Of a DNA stretch of 64,000 bases, positions 57,038 through 64,000 are shown in pieces. The stretch comes from Helicobacter muridarum (GTDB lineage Bacteria; Campylobacterota; Campylobacteria; Campylobacterales; Helicobacteraceae). Position 1 is the stretch's first letter, and each line of letters begins with the position of its first letter. The DNA is taken from positions 39,743-103,742 of the forward strand of contig NZ_JRPD02000005.1 of the NCBI RefSeq assembly GCF_000765805.2, given 5' to 3'. Made by a program: the position numbers and the translations under genes. The notes beneath the pieces were generated by a model. It did not search any database and was not told where the DNA came from. It worked only from the letters and a program-made list of their open reading frames with translations.

Positions 57038-57866
57038 TTATCCAACTTTTTTGGCACTCCAACAGCGAGTTGTATATTTAATATTAAAGTGTGATGGAAG
57101 TCTATGCCTCATCTGATAAGCAATCTTTTCAAATAATTCCATACCATCAATTGTTTCCAAATCCCAATAAGGATTTTTTACGCTCTTCCACGCACTAATA
57201 TAATTATCAATACTCTGATGAAAATAAAAATCTGATTCTATATAGATAATATTGTCAAATAACTCTTTATTCTGTTCTAGTATTGGTCTTTGGTCTTCTC
57301 GTCTAACACCGCGGTTATAATTTGGAACAAGTTCTAAGATAACTTCTTCTGCTATCTCCTGAATTGGATCATGTAAATCTCTATGATTCCACATACATGA
57401 AAAGTATCTTTGTGGCTTTAATAATCTATGAGCCTCTTTGAGTGCTTCATTCCTATCCATGACATTAAAACTAGAACCAAACGTAACCCAATCATATTCT
57501 CCACTCTTAAGAGTAGAATCCACTCCAGTTGCACGTACCCATTCTATATTATTTTCAAAATTTACATTAGAATCCACATCTTCAATCGCACTGTTTTTTG
57601 TGCGTTCTATGCCAATCTCACGCATGGCATCATTTGGCTCTACTGCTACCACCTTTAACCCCCGCTCTAATAACATAATACTAAGATTTCCTGTGCCAGC
57701 TCCAATATCGGCTACGAGGAAGGATTGCCCCCCCCCCCGCAGCGTGAGCATGCCCACGAACTAGGGAAATTAACATATCAATTGTTACATCAGCATAATT
57801 TGGTCTAAATTCATAAAACTTTGCATGCTTAGTATAATCCCAATGTTGCTCTACTAACTTTTGCAT
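57038..57866 (-). CDS. SAM-dependent methyltransferase, phase-OFF by frameshift in a G11 tract
   Basis: Class-I methyltransferase split across two frames. The N-terminal part starts at ATG 57866 (SD AAAGGAT): HWDYTKHAKFYEFRPNYADV, then HAHAAGGG. With 11 G translation goes out of frame and stops at 57681 after 61 residues. The body in the other frame carries the SAM loop LVADIGAGTGNLSIML, VVAVEPNDAMREIG, YDWVTFGSSFNVMDR and a C-terminal RCWSAKKVG. Removing one G (10 G) gives a continuous 275-aa protein reading AAGGGQSFLVADIG. It is a paralogue of the next upstream gene (shared RPxYxxx...GAGTG...VEPND...W pattern) and possibly related to Campylobacter Cj1419/Cj1420. Confidence 0.85.
57728..57738. 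repeat. C11 homopolymer (phase-variation tract, OFF length)
   Basis: Eleven C on the plus strand (G11 coding) at codons 43-46 of the methyltransferase gene. Ten or thirteen would restore the frame. Confidence 0.92.
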
Positions 57867-58064
57867 TAATATCCTTTTAAATAAATTGTGCGTGAAGACA
57901 CACCACTAATGACGCAATAAAATTGAGGTGTCTTTAATGCTATGCCAATTAGCAATATAGAATACAAATAAATCAATTTTATTTAAATAATACAATTATG
58001 ATTAATATAGGCTACATTGCTTAAATGCAATGATTATTGCAACTTATTTACAATGGGATTGAGA

Positions 58065-58835
58065 TTAAGATTTCTTGCGCACACTCCAAGCTCTAATTTT
58101 ATATGGGATTTCAATGATTTGTAAATCTTTAATATGAGATTCAATCATATCTATAATTTTTTGCCAACGCTCCCTACCAGCTTGAGCTTGAATATCGTTA
58201 ACAGAGTGCCAAGCACCTATATAACGCTCTCTATCCATCATCTCAACATAATCACATTCCATAAAAAAACATTCCTCAAAATCTTCTGTTGAAACTAAAA
58301 TCTCCTCCCAATTCTTAGTGTTTTGAGTGCCGCTACTAACTCTATTGAGCTCTGGAACTATGCGTTTGATTTCAGATTCAATAATGTGAAATATAGAATT
58401 TGGTTGAATATTGCGAGGATTCCAAATTGCTGTAAAATATCCCCTATCCTTTAGTATACGGGCGAACTCAGGTAGAGATTTACTTGGATTTGTCCAATGA
58501 AATGAACTAGCCATGATGACCCAGTCGGCAAAGTTAGACTCTATGCCTGTATTCTCACCACTACCCTTAGACCAGCAAATAGATGTATTTTGTGTATATT
58601 TAATGCCCTCTTGTCTCATATTATCATTAGGCTCAACAGCATAAACTTTCAATCCAAAATTAGCAAGCATTTTTGTAAGCTTACCTGTGCCAGCTCCAAC
58701 ATCTACAACCCTCAAAGTTTGCACAGGTTTGTTGGAATCATTTACACAGCGCAATAATTTCTCTAATAACATAGAACTATATGCTGGACGATTATGATAA
58801 TGCTTTGCTACCTCTGTAAAATCACCTTGTTTCAT
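58065..58835 (-). CDS. SAM-dependent methyltransferase (paralogue, intact)
   Basis: 256 aa from ATG 58835, which overlaps the upstream stop (ATGA) and follows AGGAGA; the open frame to 58889 is not needed. Class-I SAM fold: DFTEVAKHYHNRPAYS, RVVDVGAGTGKLTKMLANFG, VYAVEPNDNMRQEG, ADWVIMASSFHWTNPSKSL, GYFTAIWNPRN and a terminal IRAWSVRKKS. Similar to the OFF gene downstream. Coupled translation with the DUF2972-type gene indicates joint function in a surface modification. The methyl acceptor is unknown. Confidence 0.85.
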   Translation of the reverse strand: MKQGDFTEVAKHYHNRPAYSSMLLEKLLRCVNDSNKPVQTLRVVDVGAGTGKLTKMLANFGLKVYAVEPNDNMRQEGIKYTQNTSICWSKGSGENTGIESNFADWVIMASSFHWTNPSKSLPEFARILKDRGYFTAIWNPRNIQPNSIFHIIESEIKRIVPELNRVSSGTQNTKNWEEILVSTEDFEECFFMECDYVEMMDRERYIGAWHSVNDIQAQAGRERWQKIIDMIESHIKDLQIIEIPYKIRAWSVRKKS

Positions 58836-60286
58836 AAATCTCCTTTTGTTGGTGTAAAAAGTTTTTGAAATTCTTTGTAATACTCCCAAGTAGCAACAAT
58901 ATCTGGTCTATTCTGCTTTACATGCTGTAACTCGTAATCAAATGTAGAACGAAGAATCTCCGCTTTGCTTAAGTTTCTAGCTAAGAAGTCTAGGAATATT
59001 TTGGGAGTAATTTTTAACGAGTGGTATGGAAGTATCTTATTATATATAACCTCTAATCGCTTCTCAATTTCTTTCTTTAGCGATTCTACAAAAGAGGCTG
59101 GAAAGCTTTTAGAGCTAGTGCTAATAAATAGCCTCCTACTAGGAAAAAAGCTGGAGTGGTAGTCCATATCAATGTAAAACTTCTTATCGCTATAATGATA
59201 ACATTGTCTAAGCCCTATTTTAAATGCTCCTTTAAATGCAGAAACACAAATTTTATGATTCATAAATTCAAATTCTAAGGGAAGATTATGCGTTAAAAAA
59301 TCATTGACTTTTAAATCAAAATCAAAATTGTCTGGCACTTTCAAGTCAAAGTTTTTGATGATTATTTGCAATAAATGTAGCAATTTTTTGTATGGTTGTT
59401 TTGTTTTTGATCCAATCAAATCAGAGGTATCAATATAGAGAATCTCGCTAGCATAAGGGAACATTTGAGATAGATTAGAATACCAATCAAGTATAGTAGT
59501 ATAAGCAGAGTTAAAGGCTTGTATTTCGTATAATGATTCTATTCTTTCAGACATTACCTCTTCAATGGCTGCATTAATTTCTTCAACAGAGCTAGATGGA
59601 GTAATTTTTTTAGCTATACAGCAGTAGTTTAGCCCAATATTAGCAGCTGATATAAGAGCTAATATTGGATCTCTAACAATACATATAACAGGGACTTTAT
59701 GCTCTGGGGCAATATAATACAACAAATCTTCCTTACCTTCTGTTCTGCCGTCTAGAGTAATGCCCCAAATAGAGAAATCTGTATTACGACTTAGTTCATA
59801 ATTTACCTGCAACGCTATGTCCTTTGTTACATCTTTGCGCATAGCAAACATTCCAAGTGGTAATACCCCCCCCCCCGTATGTCTACATATATTAGAAATA
59901 GCACAGGTATTAGGCAAGAAAAAGCTAAGCAATCTAGCTTTTATTCTAGTAGATAGTGAGGTAGGGCTTATTTTCCTAGCATGTAACTTACTTATAAAGT
60001 ATAACAAGGAATGAAGCCCAACACCATGTGCACCACATACAGCAAAGCCAAAATTTTTAGGAATATAAACAAATCTAAAACATAAGAATATTCTCTTTAC
60101 TATAAATCTCCAATACAAATATTTGTAATATGCAAGCAAACCCTCGTTATAAAAAATATATGTTTCAAACTTATTGTGGCATTTATCGATAATCTTTCTA
60201 ACTCTGTATCTACAAAAAGCTACAAAGCCTTGTTGTTTTAATATTGACAAACCCTTTGATTCTCTATCTCGTTTCTTGGTTGACAC
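58832..60286 (-). CDS. DUF2972-type surface-glycan protein 2 (phase-variable, ON)
   Basis: 484 aa from GTG 60286, chosen because GGAG (60293-60296) lies 6 nt upstream; the frame itself opens at TTG 60298. Shares with the gene at 8562: a glycine loop FAVCGAHGVGLHSLL, FSIWGITLD, VPVICIVRDPILAL and a C-terminal NRPDIVATWEYYKEFQKL. An N-terminal basic, aromatic region of about 75 residues precedes the core. A G11 tract encodes RHTGGGVL at about codons 137-140, before the WGITLD motif, so it is not at the homologous site of the first paralogue. Function inferred only: transfer of a modifying group to a glycan, using a P-loop-like nucleotide site. Confidence 0.7.
   Translation of the reverse strand: MSTKKRDRESKGLSILKQQGFVAFCRYRVRKIIDKCHNKFETYIFYNEGLLAYYKYLYWRFIVKRIFLCFRFVYIPKNFGFAVCGAHGVGLHSLLYFISKLHARKISPTSLSTRIKARLLSFFLPNTCAISNICRHTGGGVLPLGMFAMRKDVTKDIALQVNYELSRNTDFSIWGITLDGRTEGKEDLLYYIAPEHKVPVICIVRDPILALISAANIGLNYCCIAKKITPSSSVEEINAAIEEVMSERIESLYEIQAFNSAYTTILDWYSNLSQMFPYASEILYIDTSDLIGSKTKQPYKKLLHLLQIIIKNFDLKVPDNFDFDLKVNDFLTHNLPLEFEFMNHKICVSAFKGAFKIGLRQCYHYSDKKFYIDMDYHSSFFPSRRLFISTSSKSFPASFVESLKKEIEKRLEVIYNKILPYHSLKITPKIFLDFLARNLSKAEILRSTFDYELQHVKQNRPDIVATWEYYKEFQKLFTPTKGDL
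59866..59876. repeat. C11 homopolymer (phase-variation tract)
   Basis: Eleven C on the plus strand, G11 coding, in the second DUF2972-type gene. In frame as sequenced. Confidence 0.92.
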
Positions 60287-60334
60287 AGCAATCTCCAATA
60301 CAATCTAAACTATCAAATTTATTAATATTCATAA

Positions 60335-60877
60335 TTACACAGCAATACGCGAAAGTATAGAATCAACTTTTTTGTCTAAGCATTCACAAATATCATTATT
60401 AATAATAATACTTGACTTATCTATTATAGGCTCATCATAGGCTATATCCATGCCTACTACTTGATTTACTCTACCTTCTATAAAACCTTTGTATAAATCC
60501 TTTTGATTTCTATTAATAAGCTCTGACATACTACACTCTATATAAACTTGTATATAATGTGAAAAAAGCTTAGAATTATATTCATACACCTCATTAAACA
60601 TAGAAATAGTAGTAACAATAACCACCATACCTTGACTTGAAAGATAATATGCTAAATTTGCTCTTCGCATAGCCATATCAATGCGACCTGCTCTATCATA
60701 GGCAGAACACCCCAAAATATCACGTAAGGAATCACCATCTAGATATATTACATTTTTTATACAGCCAGCAAGCCTAGCATAAAGGGCTTTGCCTATTGTG
60801 CTTTTGCCACTTCCTGAAAGACCTGTTATCCATATGACAAGTCCAAATCCTTCTTTCATTAAATCAATTTTATACAT
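60335..60877 (-). CDS. APS-kinase-like P-loop kinase (Cj1415-like candidate)
   Basis: 180 aa, CysC fold: P-loop WITGLSGSGKST (about 16-27), LDGDSLRDILG and LYKGFIEGRV. Normal APS kinase has a conserved SP(Y/F)R..R acceptor loop after the beta-strand; here the segment is TTISMFNEVYEYNSK, which I recall from the Campylobacter Cj1415 kinase acting on CDP-phosphoramidate. No ATP sulfurylase (cysDN) genes are in the window. The start is ATG 60877, 14 bp after pepA, without an obvious SD. Either PAPS formation or phosphoramidate activation is possible; the motif favours the second. Context: immediately upstream of the DUF2972-type and methyltransferase genes. Confidence 0.7.
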   Translation of the reverse strand: MYKIDLMKEGFGLVIWITGLSGSGKSTIGKALYARLAGCIKNVIYLDGDSLRDILGCSAYDRAGRIDMAMRRANLAYYLSSQGMVVIVTTISMFNEVYEYNSKLFSHYIQVYIECSMSELINRNQKDLYKGFIEGRVNQVVGMDIAYDEPIIDKSSIIINNDICECLDKKVDSILSRIAV

Positions 60878-60891
60878 CAATTATATTACTA

Positions 60892-62403
60892 TTACTTAAT
60901 AATGCTACTTAAAAACTCAATGAAAGCTAATACACCAGCTCCACTTGCACCATATGGATTTACTCCCCATTCTTTTTCTACAAATGCAGGTCCAGCTATA
61001 TCTATATGCAACCACTTGTCTTTATATTCATCGCGTATAAATTCACCTAAAAACATACCCGCTGTAATAGCTCCACCATAGCGAGAACTAGAAGTATTGC
61101 TAACATCTGCTATTTTTGATTCTATAAGCTTTTTTAAATGCGGATTAAAAGGCAAGGTATGCGCTAACTCTCCAGAGCGCAAAGCACTATCTACAAATTG
61201 CTGTTTAAGACTATCATTATACCCCATAACACCGCTAGTATATTCACCAAGAGCAACAACGCAAGCTCCAGTCAAAGTAGCAAAATCAACAATCAAATCA
61301 GGCTCCAAATCTTGAGCATAACTTAAACAATCAACTAATACTAAACGCCCTTCAGCATCTGTATTTTTTACCTCTATGCTCTTTTTCTCTCTAGAGATTA
61401 ATACATCATCTGGTCTATAAGCATTGCTTCCAATAGCATTATCAGTTATACCCATAATAGCATGCAATTCAACATCTAATCCAAGCTCTGCCACAGCTAA
61501 AAAAATACCTAAAACTGCACATGCCCCACTTTTGTCGGCTTTCATGGTAGTCATGTAATCTGCAGGCTTCAGACTTAACCCACCTGTATCATATACCAAG
61601 CCCTTGCCAACTAGTGCTATCCTTTTTGTGCTACTACCAGCATGCTTTGGCTTATAGCTTAAATGCGCAAGAAATGCGGGAAAATTAGAAGTTTGATTCA
61701 CAGCTAGAAAAGCTCCCATTTTTTGCTCTTCCATATAGGAGTTACTACGCAAAATAGCTTTTATTTCATGCTCTTTTTGTCTCTTAGCAACAGCTATAGT
61801 TTCATTTTGCGCTAAATTAGATAGAAATATAGAATTTGCAATATTTGGCGGAGTATTGACAATATCACGAACGAAATTTACACGAGAGCAGATAATCTTA
61901 GCTCTTTGGAGAATAGAATCATCAACACCAATAAGCGAAATTTTAAGTTTTTCTGCTGTATTAGGTTTATCTATACTAGAACTAGAATCCTTGTTATCAT
62001 CTCTTTTAAACCCCTTATATTCATATTCGCCTAGCAATATTGCTCTTACTACATGCCATTGCAATGTAGAATCTAAACCAACCAAATCAAAATAAGCATC
62101 TTTAATATTCAAGGACTTCAAAGCCTTTATTGCAATACAAGAAGAATTAGCATAACCATGCAAATCCAAATCCTCTAACCCAACATAAAGTATATTGCTA
62201 ACTTGAGCGTAAAAAGTTCCCTTGCCTTTATAACCTAGTCTTTTGAGCAACTCAAAATCTCTAATGGATTTAAAATCCTCTTCTACATCGAGAGAAGAAT
62301 TGCTTGAAAAAATACTCTTCTTAACAAAAGCAACAGCTGTGCCATATCTATTATCAAACACATTAATATCTATATTGTGTCCCTCCCAAAGTTGATTGCT
62401 CAT
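60892..62403 (-). CDS. pepA: Cytosol (leucyl) aminopeptidase
   Basis: M17 two-metal aminopeptidase. Metal and catalytic motifs: LVGKGLVYDTGGLSLKP, MKADKSGACAVLG and NTDAEGRLVLVDCLSYA, with FATLTGACVVALG. The C-terminal hexamer region HIDIAGPAFVEKEWG is intact. 503 aa, normal. Counterpart of HP0570. Lies 18 bp after the DedA gene. Confidence 0.95.
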   Translation of the reverse strand: MSNQLWEGHNIDINVFDNRYGTAVAFVKKSIFSSNSSLDVEEDFKSIRDFELLKRLGYKGKGTFYAQVSNILYVGLEDLDLHGYANSSCIAIKALKSLNIKDAYFDLVGLDSTLQWHVVRAILLGEYEYKGFKRDDNKDSSSSIDKPNTAEKLKISLIGVDDSILQRAKIICSRVNFVRDIVNTPPNIANSIFLSNLAQNETIAVAKRQKEHEIKAILRSNSYMEEQKMGAFLAVNQTSNFPAFLAHLSYKPKHAGSSTKRIALVGKGLVYDTGGLSLKPADYMTTMKADKSGACAVLGIFLAVAELGLDVELHAIMGITDNAIGSNAYRPDDVLISREKKSIEVKNTDAEGRLVLVDCLSYAQDLEPDLIVDFATLTGACVVALGEYTSGVMGYNDSLKQQFVDSALRSGELAHTLPFNPHLKKLIESKIADVSNTSSSRYGGAITAGMFLGEFIRDEYKDKWLHIDIAGPAFVEKEWGVNPYGASGAGVLAFIEFLSSIIK

Positions 62404-62421
62404 TATTGCTGGTCCTTATAA

Positions 62422-63153
62422 TTATGTATGTTTTTGATTTTTCTTAACCCAAAAATAAACAAGGGTTATAATGAGCATAATTATAACAAATAAAGCTAGG
62501 AATACGAGAGGATTTTTTTTGACTTTTGATGAAAAGCTTGCCAAAAAATCCAAAATCTCTTGTCCAAAATACCAAGCAGGAATAATAGTAACAGCTGCCC
62601 ATATCCATGCAGAAATAAGATTTATTATTGCAAATTTCACAGATGAATAACGCGTTAGCCCAATGCTAATTGGAATAATGGTTCGTAGTCCATACATATA
62701 ACGTTGGATAAATATAATAGGCCAACCATACTTCTTCATAAGGCTGCTTGCAAGGGCAAATTTACGTCTTTGACTCTTAAATTTTATCTGAACATAACCC
62801 TTATTTAGCCTACCAATATAAAAGTAGATTTGATCTCCTGTAAAACCGCCAAGCCCAGCAATAAATATACACCAATAAACATTCAAATATCCCTGATGTG
62901 CAGCTATACCTGATAGCAATAAGCCCCATTCGCCTTCTAAGATGCTCCAGCAAAATAATATGATATAGCCCCAATCTTCCACATATGTATCCCAAAGATT
63001 CATAATAAAATTTTCCAATGAGAAATCAGATTTGGATATATAAAATAAAAATGCACCAAATAGCAAAACAATCAAGCCAACAGTAAATACAGTCTTGAAA
63101 TTGTTACGTATTAAATACATGACTCTGCCCTTAGATAAACAAATAAATAACAT
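62422..63153 (-). CDS. DedA-family membrane protein
   Basis: VTT/DedA family, implicated in undecaprenyl-phosphate recycling or lipid flipping. Landmarks: an acidic ILEGEWGLLLSGIAAHQG, GGFTGDQIYFYIGR and FIQRYMYGLRTIIPISIGLTR, the usual G-x-x-x-D-x-x-x-Y-x-x-G and F-x-R-x-x-x-x-x-R signatures. 243 aa from 63153; ATG 63120 is an equally good start. Upstream of pepA, as in H. pylori HP0570-HP0571 from memory. Confidence 0.88.
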   Translation of the reverse strand: MLFICLSKGRVMYLIRNNFKTVFTVGLIVLLFGAFLFYISKSDFSLENFIMNLWDTYVEDWGYIILFCWSILEGEWGLLLSGIAAHQGYLNVYWCIFIAGLGGFTGDQIYFYIGRLNKGYVQIKFKSQRRKFALASSLMKKYGWPIIFIQRYMYGLRTIIPISIGLTRYSSVKFAIINLISAWIWAAVTIIPAWYFGQEILDFLASFSSKVKKNPLVFLALFVIIMLIITLVYFWVKKNQKHT

Positions 63154-63266
63154 GACAACTAGAATTATACAAGCTAAAATATTTTCATATCGTAATTAAT
63201 TTTTATTAATAATTTGAGATTTTTATTATTTTTAGATAAAATTTTTAAAATTATACGGGAGCGGCA

Positions 63267-63719
63267 ATGAAAAAAATAAAGCTATACACAGATGGCTCAA
63301 GTCTAGGAAATCCTGGTCCATCTGGGTATTGCGCATTATTAGAATATACTACAAAAGATTCAAAATTATTATATAAGCAAGTAAGTGGCGGTGAGCCATA
63401 TAGCACAAATGGTCGCATGGAGCTTAAAGCAGTAATTGAGGGGCTAAAAATGCTAAAAGAGCCTTGTGAGGTAGTTATTATTAGTGATTCAAAATATATT
63501 TGCGATTCCATAACAACCCATTTACCAAATTGGCTAAATAAAGGATTCAAAGATGTAAAACACACTGATTTATGGGGGGAATATGTTCATTTAAGCCAAT
63601 CACACGAAATCGAAGTGCAATGGGTAAAGGCACATAACGGTCATTCTCAAAATGAACATTGTGATAAAATTGCTAGGGAAAATGCCAAACAATATAGCAA
63701 ACAAGAAAATGATCATTAA
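63267..63719 (+). CDS. rnhA: Ribonuclease HI
   Basis: Cleaves RNA in RNA-DNA hybrids. Catalytic carboxylates: Asp in YTDGSSLGNPGPSG, Glu in RMELKAVIEGL, Asp in ISDSKYICDSI and Asp in NEHCDKIARENA; the His-bearing WVKAHNGHSQNE loop is present. 150 aa is standard. Divergent from dedA. Confidence 0.95.
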   Translation: MKKIKLYTDGSSLGNPGPSGYCALLEYTTKDSKLLYKQVSGGEPYSTNGRMELKAVIEGLKMLKEPCEVVIISDSKYICDSITTHLPNWLNKGFKDVKHTDLWGEYVHLSQSHEIEVQWVKAHNGHSQNEHCDKIARENAKQYSKQENDH

Positions 63720-63901
63720 TGCACCATTTAAAAACATCAAAACTAGCAAATATAATATTTTATCATTATAAGCGATAATCAGTTTTTCTTAACACAACAA
63801 AGCTTTAGATTATAAAGCTAAAAATATCATCTATGCTTACTCAAGTTTTATTAAATTATATGTATGTTTCACTATCTACACTTAAATATTCCACTTAATA
63901 C
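63720..63901. other. Short gap after rnhA
   Basis: No gene seen. AGCTTTA-GATTA-TAAAGCT at 63801-63819 is a small perfect inverted repeat (7-bp stem) that may help end rnhA transcripts; no clear T-run follows. Confidence 0.35.
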
Positions 63902-64000
63902 AAAACGAAGTTTCTTTAGTAAAACGAAGTTTCTTTAGTAAAACGAAGTTTCTTTAGTAAAACGAAGTTTCTTTAGTAAAACGAAGTTTCTTTAGTAAAA
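63902..64000. repeat. 19-bp tandem repeat array running off the window
   Basis: Five perfect head-to-tail copies of AAAACGAAGTTTCTTTAGT plus the first 4 bases of a sixth. There are no spacers between copies. Because 19 is not a multiple of three and the unit contains TAG (plus) and TAA (minus), no frame stays open through the array on either strand. Each unit holds a small AAAC-GAA-GTTT inverted repeat. Confidence 0.95.

Noticed and set aside
57038..57757. Methyltransferase starting at 57757 as a complete gene
   Set aside because: That start lies just before the poly-G tract in the wrong context; the real N-terminus with conserved residues is in the other frame from 57866.
60335..60877. Assimilatory sulfate pathway gene cysC
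   Set aside because: The P-loop fits, but the APS acceptor-loop motif is altered and no cysD, cysN, cysH or similar gene is nearby; a canonical assignment would overstate the evidence.
63902..64000. CRISPR array
   Set aside because: The repeats are directly adjacent with no spacers, and no cas gene is present in the window.
1..64000. tRNA, rRNA, tmRNA or other structured RNA genes
   Set aside because: All intergenic gaps are AT rich; I found no T-loop (GGTTCGAATCC-like) sequences or GC-rich islands suggesting stable RNA.

Overview
This is an AT-rich (about one third G+C), gene-dense stretch of an epsilonproteobacterial chromosome, most like a Helicobacter. The evidence is HobA, NspC, a CheV-type coupling protein, HugZ, the periplasmic catalase-like protein, a Hof-like outer-membrane protein, and short gene strings that I recall as contiguous in H. 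pylori: mltD-rlpA, rppH-lysC-hobA-holB-folP, smpB-exbB-exbD, cheV/nspC, murB/fliQ and hslV-hslU. Long poly-G/C tracts inside surface-modification genes are typical of enterohepatic Helicobacter and Campylobacter. I cannot name the species. I found no tRNA, rRNA, IS element, prophage or CRISPR array.

Layout. 1-2.9 kb (minus strand): two cell-wall lytic proteins. 3.1-7.3 kb (plus): a tight housekeeping operon for RNA decapping, aspartate kinase, replication initiation, clamp loading and folate. 7.4-11.2 kb: a catalase-like protein, a poly-C-bearing DUF2972-type gene and a lipid-carrier glycosyltransferase. 11.4-19.2 kb: NusA, SmpB, ExbB/ExbD, CmoA, a two-component system and MurA. 19.7-28.7 kb (minus): polyamine, chemotaxis, folate, porin, dCTP deaminase, tRNA methylation and several poorly known proteins. 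28.8-38.4 kb (plus): HypF, HugZ, a class-I amidotransferase, a lipoprotein with a decayed second copy flanking a phase-variable FkbM methyltransferase, then an MreD-like protein and PBP2. 38.6-48.4 kb (minus): HslUV, YbeY, MurB, FliQ, TruA, LptF, an A24 (prepilin-peptidase-like) protein and ribosomal protein S15. 48.5-50.7 kb: FlhA. 51.1-63.2 kb (minus): a block dominated by surface-glycan genes, with LepB and a paired SMR transporter embedded and PepA/DedA at the upstream end. The right edge has RNase HI and a 19-bp tandem array that runs off the window.

The main story is phase variation. Six genes carry G/C homopolymers of 10-14 bp inside the reading frame. Five are in frame as sequenced (ON): two DUF2972-type genes, an FkbM methyltransferase, a DUF6056-like membrane protein and a GT-C glycosyltransferase. 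One SAM methyltransferase has 11 G where 10 are needed and is OFF. Four of the six lie within 52.6-59.9 kb. That block also encodes a small P-loop kinase whose acceptor-side motif differs from normal APS kinase and resembles, from memory, the Campylobacter Cj1415 kinase. A separate amidotransferase at 33.1 kb resembles Cj1417. Together with two methyltransferases these suggest, without proving, a methyl-phosphoramidate-like or related modification of a surface glycan. The 7-mer AGATTCT/AGAATCT is also strikingly frequent on both strands.
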